A stretch of 64,000 bases of DNA from B25-G16 sp964549945. Its GTDB lineage: Bacteria > Desulfobacterota > DSM-4660 > Desulfatiglandales > B25-G16. Positions within the stretch are counted from its first letter, which is position 1. Each line of letters begins with the position of its first letter. The notes under the pieces are model-generated. The model saw nothing but the letters and a program-made list of their open reading frames with translations. It was not told the origin of the DNA and searched no databases. Positions 1 to 8,496 of this stretch are shown piece after piece. A program made the position numbers and the translations under genes. The DNA lies in contig CAZJXD010000001.1 of the NCBI GenBank assembly GCA_964549945.1, positions 109,658 through 173,657 of the forward strand, read 5' to 3'.

Positions 1-1574
1 AGGGCCCATCACCAGTTCCCCAGCGATTGAGGATCTTCCGGCCGGTAAAGGAAATGAGCAAGGAGGATATAAAGCAGTGCCTTAAGGAGCACGTGGAGGC
101 AACGGAACGCCTGTTAAAGGCGGGTTTTGACATCGTTGAGATTTCGGGTATCGTGGGCTACTTGCTCTCCAATTTCGTATCCAGCTATACCAATAGGCGG
201 ACCGATGAGTACGGGGGGGATATACGTGGAAGGATGAGGTTCGTCGTGGAATGCATCCGGGAGGTGAAAAAGGTATGCGGCGATGTGCCCGTGGGCATCA
301 GGCTCTGTGCCGAGGAGCTCTTAGATGATGTGGGCGGAAACACGCCTGAGGAATCCATGATCACCTATGAGATGGCAGAGGAGGCGGGAGCGGATTATAT
401 GAGCGTGACCGCAGGCTGGCAGGAGTCGATCTATCCGGTGATCAGCAGGGATATTCCCCAGGGGACCTGGCTCCATCTCGCTAAACGCGCCAAACAGCAC
501 CTCACGATACCCGTCGCAATGGCGTATCGACTCTTTGACCCGGCGATTCCTCATAAGGCCATTGAGCAGGGAAAGCTGGATATATGGGAGATGTGCCGTC
601 CCATGATCGCCGATCCACTGATGCCGAAGAAGGTCTTGGAAGGAAATGAGGAGGAAATAAGGCCCTGTGTTGCCTGCAATCTCTGCCTCGCAAGGCTGTT
701 CAGGGATGCGCCCATGACCTGCTACATCAATCCCATCTGTGCCCATGAGTGGGATCCGAAATACGAGATCAAACCAGCGGAGATGACGAAGAACATCATG
801 ATTGTCGGCGCTGGTCCTGCGGGCCTGGAGTGCGCCTGGGTAGCCGCTGAGAGAGGCCACGAGGTGCATGTGTATGACAAGAGGGAGGAGCTGGGCGGCT
901 CCATTATCGATGCCTCCAAGGCCCCCTATGGTGACGACGAACTGTACGGGCAGATACGATTCACCAAGGCCATGTGTGAGAAGAACGGGGTAGAGTTCCA
1001 CTTGGGCACCGAGGTGACCCCCGAGGTGATCGAGGAGGAGATGCCAGACTCGGTAGTTCTGGCCACAGGGCCGAGGTACGTCAAGGGAACAGCCCCGGGT
1101 TTTGACCGGGAAAACGTCGTCTCTGTTTTGGATGTGCTCAACGGGAAGGCTGAGGTAGGAGAAAAGGCTGTCGTTTGGGGAAATCTCAAGCCTGGGATCG
1201 GGGTAGCCCTCTACCTGGCCAAACAGGGCAAGAAGGTGACCATCGTGGGCAAAGATCGCAAGCTCGGCAAGGATATCAATCCTTCCTTTAAGTGGCGGTA
1301 CGCGAGATACCTAATAGATAACAGGGTCAAGATTTACAATGACTGCGATATCGAAGAAATCACCAATGACGGTGTTATCGTGAAAACCTATGACGGCTAT
1401 CGGATCCCGATCGAGGCCGACACCGTAATAACCTCCGAGAGGGAGGCGAATCCCGGGCTGAAGGATGTAGTCCAGGAAAACGGTATTGAGCTTTTTGTCA
1501 TTGGAGATGCACTGGTACCCCGGAATCTCTCGAGTGCTGTTCATGATGGCTACCGGATAGGTCTCCGAATCTAA
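1..1574 (+). CDS. Old yellow enzyme / 2,4-dienoyl-CoA reductase-like flavoenzyme, 5' truncated
   Basis: The reading frame is open to the left edge (phase starts at base 3), so the N-terminal part of the FMN barrel is missing; the TTG at 27 is not a real start. What remains is the second half of the TIM barrel, then a four-cysteine Fe-S motif (CVACNLCLAR plus a fourth Cys 11 residues on, bases about 665-725), then a Rossmann FAD/NAD part beginning with IVGAGPAG near base 800. This order is that of FadH, trimethylamine dehydrogenase and related NADH:flavin oxidoreductases, which reduce unsaturated acyl-CoAs or similar substrates. It is followed after 14 bases by a small unknown gene with a strong ribosome site and appears to head or continue an operon. 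The substrate cannot be told from sequence. Confidence 0.88.
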   Translation, partial: GPSPVPQRLRIFRPVKEMSKEDIKQCLKEHVEATERLLKAGFDIVEISGIVGYLLSNFVSSYTNRRTDEYGGDIRGRMRFVVECIREVKKVCGDVPVGIRLCAEELLDDVGGNTPEESMITYEMAEEAGADYMSVTAGWQESIYPVISRDIPQGTWLHLAKRAKQHLTIPVAMAYRLFDPAIPHKAIEQGKLDIWEMCRPMIADPLMPKKVLEGNEEEIRPCVACNLCLARLFRDAPMTCYINPICAHEWDPKYEIKPAEMTKNIMIVGAGPAGLECAWVAAERGHEVHVYDKREELGGSIIDASKAPYGDDELYGQIRFTKAMCEKNGVEFHLGTEVTPEVIEEEMPDSVVLATGPRYVKGTAPGFDRENVVSVLDVLNGKAEVGEKAVVWGNLKPGIGVALYLAKQGKKVTIVGKDRKLGKDINPSFKWRYARYLIDNRVKIYNDCDIEEITNDGVIVKTYDGYRIPIEADTVITSEREANPGLKDVVQENGIELFVIGDALVPRNLSSAVHDGYRIGLRI

Positions 1575-1588
1575 GAAGGAGGTGAGCG

Positions 1589-2110
1589 ATGCCAGTTGAT
1601 CCACAAAGAGAATTGACAAGATTGCATGATGCCTTAGGTATTTCACAAGCTGTCATTAAAAGTACCTTTTTCGAGTGGCGCCAAACGGCCCTTGATTTAC
1701 TCGGGCCCGGTTCTGACCCACTGAACGTCGTCCTCAAGTTTTGGGAAACAGCCGGTATAGACGTTGCCAAGGGTTTCTTTCCCATGCTGGACCTGCGCAA
1801 GGGTGAGGAGGGCGTCATTCTTGATCTGGGTAGGGCCTTGGCCGGCACGGGAATTGCTAATGGGGCCGTGGTTACTGTTGAAAAAGGCGAGGCTCCCTTT
1901 GAAGCTCTCATCAGATGGCACAGATGTCCCTGGCCAACCTTTGCCAGACGCTACGGTGTCTCTATGAAGGAGGATCTCTTGGGCTGCGACAGATTTCTTC
2001 AGACAATTGTTGCCGAGGCAAACGCCCTCCTGGGTACCGACTTTAAGATAGAGACGCAGAAGGCCATCCCAAGCGGCGATGGCCTGTGTCTCCGGAGACT
2101 ATTCAAGTAA
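1589..2110 (+). CDS. Small protein of unknown function (173 aa)
   Basis: An AAGGAGGTGAG ribosome site lies just before the ATG. I do not recognise the family with confidence. The protein is soluble, without membrane segments. Its C-terminal half has spaced Cys and Asp residues (CPWPTFARRYG, DLLGCDRF) and ends in a GDGLCLRRLF-like motif. That pattern recalls the small CoA- or ligand-binding proteins of the V4R and L-2-amino-thiazoline-4-carboxylate hydrolase type, but the match is weak. It lies between a flavoenzyme and a ferredoxin-like gene in the same direction with short gaps, so it probably belongs to that redox unit. Confidence 0.7.
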   Translation: MPVDPQRELTRLHDALGISQAVIKSTFFEWRQTALDLLGPGSDPLNVVLKFWETAGIDVAKGFFPMLDLRKGEEGVILDLGRALAGTGIANGAVVTVEKGEAPFEALIRWHRCPWPTFARRYGVSMKEDLLGCDRFLQTIVAEANALLGTDFKIETQKAIPSGDGLCLRRLFK

Positions 2111-2132
2111 GTAAATGACAGGAGGATGAAAC

Positions 2133-2339
2133 ATGGCAGCACAAGTCGACATGAACAAATGCACCATGTGCGGGGGGACAAAAGAACCTATCTGTGTTGA
2201 GATGTGTCCAGACCAGGCTATCAGGGTGCAAGACGATAGAATCGTGGTCACGGAGTTCCTGTGCGAAGACTGCAACGAGTGCGGCTTCAGATGCCCGGAT
2301 CACGCTATTTCCCTTCCCCTTGAGCTGGTAACCTTTTAA
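2133..2339 (+). CDS. Ferredoxin-like protein with two [4Fe-4S] motifs
   Basis: The 68-residue protein carries two cysteine sets. The first is widened (C10-x2-C13-x7-C21-x3-C25-P); the second is standard (C44-x2-C47-x2-C50-x3-C54-P). Each is followed by an acidic/hydrophobic turn (DQAI, DHAI), as in bacterial 2[4Fe-4S] ferredoxins. The inserted residues in the first motif make it resemble the electron-transfer subunits found beside aldehyde oxidoreductases and old yellow enzymes. An ACAGGAGGATG ribosome site precedes the ATG. It likely passes electrons to or from the flavoenzyme upstream. Confidence 0.82.
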   Translation: MAAQVDMNKCTMCGGTKEPICVEMCPDQAIRVQDDRIVVTEFLCEDCNECGFRCPDHAISLPLELVTF

Positions 2340-2359
2340 TAAGGAAAATAAATTAACCT

Positions 2360-2568
2360 TAACCGCAGACCTACGCGGACCTTTTTCTCTGCCGACATTG
2401 GCAGAGAAAAAGTTGTCGGCTTTTTTTCTTCAAACCGAAATGTTTTATTTCAGGCCTTGGTTACTCGCAATCAACTACTTGGCATTCACCTTTTCTAATA
2501 TAGAGAATCGATTATATCTTTTAGCCGAGCATGTCGCTCGGCTAAAAGTCTGCGTGGGTCTGCGGTTT
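2360..2568. repeat. Nested palindromic intergenic element
   Basis: The outer arms, AACCGCAGACCTACGCGGAC at 2360-2379 and its imperfect inverse at 2549-2568 (18 of 20 match), enclose two perfect hairpins. One has a 12-bp stem (CTTTTTCTCTGC, 2381-2392 with 2401-2412). The other is also 12 bp (TTTTAGCCGAGC, 2519-2530 with 2536-2547). A further pairing, GCCGAC (2391-2396) with GTCGGC (2414-2419), is followed by seven Ts and would form a terminator exclusive of the first hairpin. The layout suggests a small non-autonomous mobile element or an attenuator between the ferredoxin and VOC genes. No target-site duplication was evident. Confidence 0.7.
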
Positions 2569-2588
2569 ATTACAAAAAGGAGAAGGAG

Positions 2589-3008
2589 ATGAAGGTAAAC
2601 AAGATCGATCACATCTGTATTGCCGTAAAGGATCTGGATGAGGCTCGAAAGATCTGGGAGCCCATTCTCGGCAAGCCGGAACCAGATGATCCCTACGTGG
2701 ACGAGCCGGAGAAGATCAGGGTCGCTCGATACTGGCTGGGGGATGTAGGCTTTGAGTTAATGGAGTCCACCTCCCCGGACGGTGAGGTCGCCAAGTTTAT
2801 CGAGCGGCATGGCGAGGGCATCATGCTTATGAGTTTCAATGTGGATAACACAAGGGAGGCCATGGAGGAGCTGAAGGCAAAAGGCTATTCCTTTATTGGG
2901 GGCGCCAGGCCTTTCAGGGATTGTGAATTTGCCTTCATTCACCCAAAGGCCGTAAACGGCGTGTTGCTGGAGTTAATCGATTATAAGTGGGATGAATTGA
3001 AGAAGTAG
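2589..3008 (+). CDS. VOC-fold protein resembling methylmalonyl-CoA epimerase
   Basis: The 139-residue length and the start (HICIAVKDLDEA), the ELMESTSP strand and the GVLLEL end match methylmalonyl-CoA epimerase, a metal enzyme of the vicinal oxygen chelate fold. Ligand-like residues H8, E56 and E128 are present. In epimerases the third strand reads GIHHIA or similar and supplies a histidine ligand; here it reads GIMLMSF (residues 77-83), so that histidine is absent. The protein may therefore be an epimerase with altered metal binding or a related enzyme of other function. Mutase subunits lie further right at 16271-18572, which supports a link to malonyl/succinyl-type CoA esters. An AAAAAGGAGAAGGAG ribosome site precedes the ATG. 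Confidence 0.78.
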   Translation: MKVNKIDHICIAVKDLDEARKIWEPILGKPEPDDPYVDEPEKIRVARYWLGDVGFELMESTSPDGEVAKFIERHGEGIMLMSFNVDNTREAMEELKAKGYSFIGGARPFRDCEFAFIHPKAVNGVLLELIDYKWDELKK

Positions 3009-3062
3009 GTTGCGTGTTACTCATTCAACCTTACTCGTCTGAACCGGTTTTAAATGAAAAGA

Positions 3063-4862
3063 TCAATTGGCCCCATTTATTTCATAGATTTTCATCATCT
3101 TTTTTTCTAGCCCCTCCTGCGCCAAGCGTATCTCTAAATCACACTGAAGGCACCGCTTTGCCTCTCGCTTTGCCCGCTCTTCATCGAAACCGAGCTCAAC
3201 CTCCCCAAGCCCCTCATGTCTCTCCTCAAGGGGCATGGTGGGCATGTTCTCCCTCTTGAGATCCGCAAATCCTTCCTCCCTCCTCCCCGTGTACGGCTGG
3301 GGGGAGATTCTATCTATTGCCAATTGCCCATTGCCCATCCCCGATTCAGAGATATCGCCATCCCCGCCCAAGAAGATATCAATGGAACACGCGGCCCTCC
3401 TTCCTGCGGCGATAGCATCGATAATGGTGCCGGGGGCCTTGGCCACATCACCGCCCACAAACACACCGGGCATCCCCGTTTCGAGGGTTTCGTCATCAAA
3501 TATGATACACTCATTCTCAACCATTACCTCCCCATTGGCGCCGATACATGAGAGATCGGGGGCTTGACCTATTGCGAGGATCACCTGCTCGGTTCTCACC
3601 GTTTCCCGTATGTTCGCAAAATCTGGGCAGAACTTACCCTCCTCATCGAACACCGAGGTGCACCGCACGAGCTCTACGCCGGTGATAGTTCCGCTCTCCT
3701 CCAGTATCCTGCTCGGCCCCCATGAGGGCATGATCACAACGCCCTCCTCTATGGCCTGCTCGATTTCCCACTGGTTAGCCGGCATCTCCTCCCTGCATTC
3801 CAGGCAGGCCATTGTTACCTCCTTGGCACCGAGCCGTAAGGCGGTGAGCGCCACATCGATAGCCACATTGCCTCCCCCGACCACGAGCACGTGATCCTTG
3901 AGGGCAACACCCTTTCCCTCGTTCACCTCGCGCAGGAAGTCAAGGCCCCACAGCACGTCATGGTGATTTCCCCCAGCGAGATCTATCCTCTTGCTGAGGT
4001 TTGCGCCAACTGCGATGAACACCGCTTCGTAGCCATCAGCCCTGAGGCTATCCAGGTCGAAATCCCTTCCCAGTTTTTGATTCGCCTTGAGCTCGATGCC
4101 GAGCTCGAGGATTCCCTTTATCTCCTCCTCCACCACGTTCTTGGGCAGGCGAAAATCGGGGATACCGAATCGCATCATCCCCCCTGGCTCGGGCATCTCC
4201 TCGAACACGGTGATGCGATGCCCCTTCTTCCGCAAGTAGAAGGCAGCGGTCAGGCCCGCAGGACCGGCACCGATAATCGCGACCTTGTGGCCGGTATCGG
4301 GGGCAAGCCTTGTGGCGCCCTCTGCCATCTCCGTCGCGTTATCAGCTGCGTAGCGCTTAAGCGCGCATATGGCAATGGGCTCATTGACCTCCCCTCGCCT
4401 GCATGCATCCTCACAGGGATGGGTGCAGACACGACCCAGGATACCCGGAAAGGGCACCTTTTCTCGAATCAAGGCGTGCGCCTCATCGATCTTCCCCTCT
4501 GCGATGAGCCTCAGGTATCCCGGTATATCGATTCCCGCGGGGCAGGCCTCAATACAGGGGGGAGCAGAGGGAATGAACTCCTTCGGGGCGAGGGCACGTA
4601 AAGGCCGCATGATATCGAGGATGGCGATGCCGTTTGGGCATACCTCCTCACACCTGCCACAGGTGGTGCAGGACCACGGATAGGGGGAGGCGGCGATCTC
4701 GTGGCTCAGGTCGAGCTCCACATGCCTCAGCACTCTTCTGATATTAAAGCCATTCACTCCGGTGAGGGGGCACGCGGAGCTACAGAGCCCGCATTGCTCG
4801 CAGGCACGAAACATGCTCACTTCATCGACGAACTTCTCGGCCAATCCTGTTCTAGTACCCAT
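3063..4862 (-). CDS. HdrC-type Fe-S domain fused to GltD/NfnB-like NAD(P)H:FAD oxidoreductase
   Basis: Residues 1-80 carry two CxxCxxCxxxCP sets (C21-C31 and C65-C75) spaced as in HdrC, the subunit that connects heterodisulfide reductase HdrA to its catalytic partner. Residues about 100-560 form a glutamate-synthase-small-subunit module: four further cysteines (C103, C107, C146, C150), the FAD motif GAGPAG at 198-203 and a second Rossmann site VVGGGNVAID for NAD(P)H. The C-terminus has CLQCD. The protein should move electrons between NAD(P)H and Fe-S partners in the cytoplasm. It is the last gene of the leftward ferredoxin - HdrA - HdrA-MvhD operon, 81 bases after HdrA-MvhD, and converges with the VOC gene. 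No glutamate synthase large subunit is nearby, which argues against a GltD role. Confidence 0.86.
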   Translation of the reverse strand: MGTRTGLAEKFVDEVSMFRACEQCGLCSSACPLTGVNGFNIRRVLRHVELDLSHEIAASPYPWSCTTCGRCEEVCPNGIAILDIMRPLRALAPKEFIPSAPPCIEACPAGIDIPGYLRLIAEGKIDEAHALIREKVPFPGILGRVCTHPCEDACRRGEVNEPIAICALKRYAADNATEMAEGATRLAPDTGHKVAIIGAGPAGLTAAFYLRKKGHRITVFEEMPEPGGMMRFGIPDFRLPKNVVEEEIKGILELGIELKANQKLGRDFDLDSLRADGYEAVFIAVGANLSKRIDLAGGNHHDVLWGLDFLREVNEGKGVALKDHVLVVGGGNVAIDVALTALRLGAKEVTMACLECREEMPANQWEIEQAIEEGVVIMPSWGPSRILEESGTITGVELVRCTSVFDEEGKFCPDFANIRETVRTEQVILAIGQAPDLSCIGANGEVMVENECIIFDDETLETGMPGVFVGGDVAKAPGTIIDAIAAGRRAACSIDIFLGGDGDISESGMGNGQLAIDRISPQPYTGRREEGFADLKRENMPTMPLEERHEGLGEVELGFDEERAKREAKRCLQCDLEIRLAQEGLEKKMMKIYEINGAN

Positions 4863-4867
4863 AAATC

Positions 4868-4953
4868 CTTATTTTTGATTTTTGATTTGCGATTTTCGAT
4901 TGGTGAACTTGCTTTTTGCTGATCATCTCTCACAATCGCAAATCTAAAATTTT
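4868..4953. repeat. Short inverted repeat in the Hdr operon spacer
   Basis: The tract ATTTTTGATTTTTGATTTGC and the inverse AATCGCAAAT near 4934 pair over about 10 bp. The sequence is made of repeated TTTTGATT/GCGATT words and fills the otherwise tight gap between two co-oriented genes. It looks like one of the short intergenic repeats of this genome. Its right end overlaps the last codons of the HdrA-MvhD gene. Confidence 0.4.
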
Positions 4954-7007
4954 TCAAGTCCCAGGTGTTTCACCATTTCCCTCATGGTATTCGCGAACTT
5001 CGGGCCATCTGCGGCCGAACACCAGATATTCCAGAGCTTATCGGGATCATACCCCTTTCTCGCCAATCTCTTCTTCGCCTTCTTGATCCTCTGCTCGGCC
5101 GCGTAGTTGCCCTTGATATAGTGGCATGTGGGAAACTCACAGCCCGCCACAAGCACGCCCGCCGCACCCAGCTCAAAGGCCCTCTCTATAAAGTCAACGG
5201 ACACCCTTGCCGAGCACATCACCCGTATGAGCCGCGCGTTGGAAGGGTACTGAAGCCTGCTCACGCCTGCCATGTCCACTCCTCCCAGGGCACACCAGTG
5301 ACACACAAACCCGATGATTTTCTCCTCAGCCCTCTCCTCCAGGGCAGCCTCCACCTGGGCGAGGATCTGCTCGTCTGAATAATGGATAATGGTGACGGCG
5401 TTCTTGGGACAATCCGCTGCGCAGAGACCGCAGCCCTTGCACAGGGCCTTGATTACCTGTGGTTTCTCATCCACCCACTGGATTGCACCATAGGGGCAAT
5501 TTTTTTCGCACAACCCGCAGCCACTACAGAGATCCAGATCGATATCCGCCACGATTCCCTCAGCCTCAAGGAACCCCCTTTTCATGGGAATCGAGGCCCT
5601 CATGGCTGCTCCCGCACCCTCTTCCATAGACTCCTTCAGGCTCTTTGGAGATCGCGCGCATCCACACAGGGAGATGCCGTCGGAGGGAAAATCCAAAGGG
5701 CCGAGTTTTATGTGGGCCTCCTGGAAGAACCCATCGGGATTTGTAGAGACCTTGAGAAGGCCCTTGATCTCATCAACGGTATCATTGCCCTTGAAGCCTG
5801 TGGTGAGCACGATCAGGTCGGCAGGAATGCCGAGTTCCTTGCCGAGCAGCAGATCGTGCACGTGCACCGAGAGATTGCCGTCCTCCACTCTCACCTCGGG
5901 GTACCGGTCATCGGGGAAACGTATGAATCGGGCTCCCGCCTTTTTCGCCGCCTCTAGATCCGACCCCTCCTCCCTCACCATGCTGAGATCCCTGTAAAGG
6001 ATATGCACGCGGAGAGCATCGTTGCGAGCCTTAAGGGTCAGCGCGTTTTTGACAGATATGTGGCATCCTATTGCACAACAACCGCGGGATTCGTTTTTCG
6101 AGTTGACACAGTTGATGATCACCACGTCTCCTATATCACCGACCTCATCTCGTTTCAGCATCCCCTCAAATTCAAGCTGGGTAATCACCCGAGGATCGTG
6201 GCCGTATTCGAATTGTCCAGCTGGTTCGATCTCCTTCATCCCGGTGGCCACAATGATGGTTGAGACATCGAGCTCCTCCCTTGACCCATTTGCCCTTACT
6301 GTGACCTTATAGTTGCCAATGTATCCCTCGACGGCCTCTATCACGCCGTTTGTATATACCTTGATGTTTGGGTGAGACTCAACAAGGGCAACCGTGGAGT
6401 TCACGATCTCATCGGCCACTACTGTTCCATGATCGTGAGAGATGGCTGCAATACGGTTGAGAAGGCCGCCCAGCTTGGATTCCCTCTCCACGAGTATTGC
6501 GTGAAACCCCTGATCAGCTATGTGTAGTGCGGCGTTCATCCCGGCTATGCCACCCCCTAATATCAGGCAGTCCGTTTTCACGGGGAGCCGTATCTCCTGA
6601 CCCTCCTCGAGAAGCGCGGCCTTGGCAACGCCCATCTTTACGAGATCCTTGGCCTTATCCGTTGCCTTTTTGGGGTCGTCTCGGTGAACCCAGGAAGACT
6701 GTTCCCTGATGCTCACGAACTCAAGCAAGTAGGGATTCAACCCCGCCTCCTTGACTGTCCTCCTGAAAAGCGGCTCATGGGTCCTTGGCGTACACGATGC
6801 GATGACGACCCTGTTGAGGCTATGCTCTTTGATAAGCTCCTTCATCGTGGCGAGATAGTCCACCGAGCACGACCATTTTCCCTCATCGGCAAGGACCACG
6901 TGTTTTAGTCCCCTGGCATACTCGACGACCTCGGGCACATTCACGATACCCGCGATGTTCGAACCACAATCACAGATAAAGGCGCCTATCCTGATTTCCT
7001 CGCTCAT
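4944..7007 (-). CDS. HdrA-MvhD fusion (heterodisulfide-reductase-type flavoprotein)
   Basis: The 687-residue protein has all HdrA parts. The N-terminal domain begins GAFICDCGSN. An FAD site LILGGGIAGMNAAL lies near residue 147. Two ferredoxin motifs, CSGCGLCEKNCP and CKGCGLCAADCP, lie near 492 and 522. From about 565 to the end it continues into an MvhD/FrhD-like domain (FVCHWCALGG, then MCSARV and GCEFPTCHY), which in methanogens holds the [2Fe-2S] cluster that feeds HdrA from a hydrogenase. In a bacterium without hydrogenase genes nearby the MvhD part probably receives or gives electrons through the NAD(P)H module encoded next. HdrA flavins can bifurcate electrons in known systems; whether this one does is not shown by sequence. 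It starts 4 bases after the short HdrA gene ends. Confidence 0.9.
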   Translation of the reverse strand: MSEEIRIGAFICDCGSNIAGIVNVPEVVEYARGLKHVVLADEGKWSCSVDYLATMKELIKEHSLNRVVIASCTPRTHEPLFRRTVKEAGLNPYLLEFVSIREQSSWVHRDDPKKATDKAKDLVKMGVAKAALLEEGQEIRLPVKTDCLILGGGIAGMNAALHIADQGFHAILVERESKLGGLLNRIAAISHDHGTVVADEIVNSTVALVESHPNIKVYTNGVIEAVEGYIGNYKVTVRANGSREELDVSTIIVATGMKEIEPAGQFEYGHDPRVITQLEFEGMLKRDEVGDIGDVVIINCVNSKNESRGCCAIGCHISVKNALTLKARNDALRVHILYRDLSMVREEGSDLEAAKKAGARFIRFPDDRYPEVRVEDGNLSVHVHDLLLGKELGIPADLIVLTTGFKGNDTVDEIKGLLKVSTNPDGFFQEAHIKLGPLDFPSDGISLCGCARSPKSLKESMEEGAGAAMRASIPMKRGFLEAEGIVADIDLDLCSGCGLCEKNCPYGAIQWVDEKPQVIKALCKGCGLCAADCPKNAVTIIHYSDEQILAQVEAALEERAEEKIIGFVCHWCALGGVDMAGVSRLQYPSNARLIRVMCSARVSVDFIERAFELGAAGVLVAGCEFPTCHYIKGNYAAEQRIKKAKKRLARKGYDPDKLWNIWCSAADGPKFANTMREMVKHLGLEKF

Positions 7008-7011
7008 CCGA

Positions 7012-8367
7012 CTAACCTTTTGTGTTTCTCGATACCGCTTTCATGGCAGCCGCGCCCGCCTGGACGACCGATTCGGAGATATCGATTGGACCGGTGGCAC
7101 CACCGCACACGTATATTCCCTCCACGTTGGTTTCAAGCGGTGCCATCACCGGTTCCCGCTCCTTGAAGAACCCCAGATCATCAAGCTCTATTTTCAGTAC
7201 CTTTGCCAATCTCTTGTTTCGCTCGCTCGGGATAAGCCCGGTGGAAAGGACCAGGAGTTCCACCTGCTGCTGCTCGATTTCACCCGTATCCAGGTTCTCG
7301 TACCTCACGGTCAAATTCCTGGTCTCAGGATCCTCGAACACATCGTAGGGCCTGGCCTTTACATACCTGACGCCGCTTTCCCTGGCCTTCTGATAAAATC
7401 CCCAAAAACCCTTCCCATATGCCTTGAGGTCGTTATAGAATACCGTGGTCTCAGCGGTTGCATCGTGCTCCTTGTTGATAATGGTCTGCTTTGTGGCCAC
7501 CATACAGCATACCTTCGAGCAGTACGGCAAGCCCTTGGTCAAACCCCTACCTGCGCATTGAATCCAGGCGATCTTTTTCGCGTGTTTCCCATCGGAGGGC
7601 CTGATAATCTCGCCCGCTGTTGGGCCTCCGGCATTCATCAACCTCTCAAACTGGGTGTTCGTGATCACGTTGTCATAGATATTGTAGCCGTAGAGCCCTG
7701 TGTCCGGCTCCGCAGATCGTATGCCCGTGGCCACGATAATCCCATCAACCTCGATGTCCATAGGCCTGTCAGCCTGCCAGAGGACCACCGCATCCTTTCC
7801 CTCCTCTTTGCATGCCTTCACGCACAGCGCAATGGGGCACTCCCTGCACTGGCTACAGTCCACCACGCATCCCCCAACGCAGGCCCCCTGCTCGCGCATC
7901 TTTCCATAGCGGCACCGGGGATCGATGACCGATACATTTGGCACGGCCTGCGGAAAGGGCATGTATATCAGCTTCCTCATGCCGCCAATCTTTCCATCCA
8001 GTTCATCGGGAACAATCACCGGGCAGGCCTCAACGCATTTTCCGCAGCCGGTACACTTCTGCTCATCGATATATCTGCCCTTTTTGATCAACCTCGCGGT
8101 GAAGGTGCCATTGTGTTCGTTGACCCTTCTCACCTCTGTGTTGGTGAGTATTTCTATGTTGGGATGATTATCCACCTCATACATCAGGGGAGATTCTATG
8201 CATATGGAGCAGTCGTTAGTGGGAAAGGTCTTATCCAGCCTCGCCATCATCCCGCCTATGCTGGCCGTATCATCGACGAGGTACACCTTGCAGCCATAGT
8301 CGGCTGCGTTCAGGGCCGCATTGATGCCGGCAATGCCGCCGCCTATTATCAAGATCGCCTCGGACAT
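7012..8367 (-). CDS. Short HdrA/QmoA-like flavoprotein
   Basis: This 451-residue protein lacks the N-terminal HdrA domain and starts directly with the FAD motif LIIGGGIAGINAAL (residues 7-20), as QmoA does. It keeps the HdrA signature TFPTNDCSICIESP (C53, C56), a ferredoxin set CTGCGKCVEACP (105-116), a second cysteine-rich stretch CVVDCSQCRECPIALC, and the later YCSKVCC motif. Two HdrA-type proteins side by side recall the QmoA/QmoB and HdrA1/HdrA2 pairs that form heteromers. The operon order and the 4-base gap to HdrA-MvhD suggest an equimolar complex. There is no membrane subunit such as QmoC, so the complex is probably soluble. Confidence 0.88.
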   Translation of the reverse strand: MSEAILIIGGGIAGINAALNAADYGCKVYLVDDTASIGGMMARLDKTFPTNDCSICIESPLMYEVDNHPNIEILTNTEVRRVNEHNGTFTARLIKKGRYIDEQKCTGCGKCVEACPVIVPDELDGKIGGMRKLIYMPFPQAVPNVSVIDPRCRYGKMREQGACVGGCVVDCSQCRECPIALCVKACKEEGKDAVVLWQADRPMDIEVDGIIVATGIRSAEPDTGLYGYNIYDNVITNTQFERLMNAGGPTAGEIIRPSDGKHAKKIAWIQCAGRGLTKGLPYCSKVCCMVATKQTIINKEHDATAETTVFYNDLKAYGKGFWGFYQKARESGVRYVKARPYDVFEDPETRNLTVRYENLDTGEIEQQQVELLVLSTGLIPSERNKRLAKVLKIELDDLGFFKEREPVMAPLETNVEGIYVCGGATGPIDISESVVQAGAAAMKAVSRNTKG

Positions 8368-8440
8368 AGTTTTTGTTTATGGAGTTTATGGAGTTTGTTG
8401 TGTTTCTTGGGTTCTTTTTCTATATTTAAGTCAGGTTGAT

Positions 8441-8470
8441 CGGTTTACCGTTCATGGTTCCCGGTTCCCG
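8441..8470. repeat. GGTTCACCGTTCA-type interspersed repeat, single arm
   Basis: The sequence CGGTTTACCGTTCATGGTTC followed by CCGGTTCCC matches the left arms of the longer elements at 16678-16890 and 52629-52832. It sits in the 128-base gap between the ferredoxin and short HdrA genes. I saw no clear right arm here, so it may be a decayed or solo copy. Confidence 0.5.
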
Positions 8471-8496
8471 AATTGCATAGCGAAGCGAGCTTGCGA

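Noticed and set aside
2398..2592. 64-codon frame between the ferredoxin and VOC genes
   Set aside because: It is made of the palindromic element and lacks a ribosome site; its residues mirror the repeat.
3063..4862. Glutamate synthase small subunit (gltD)
   Set aside because: The N-terminal HdrC-type cluster domain and location in an Hdr operon without gltB make ammonia assimilation unlikely.
6955..8439. Long rightward open frame of 494 codons over the Hdr genes
   Set aside because: It lies fully antisense to the two HdrA genes, whose cysteine and FAD motifs are unmistakable. The frame has no family resemblance and reflects codon bias of the real strand.
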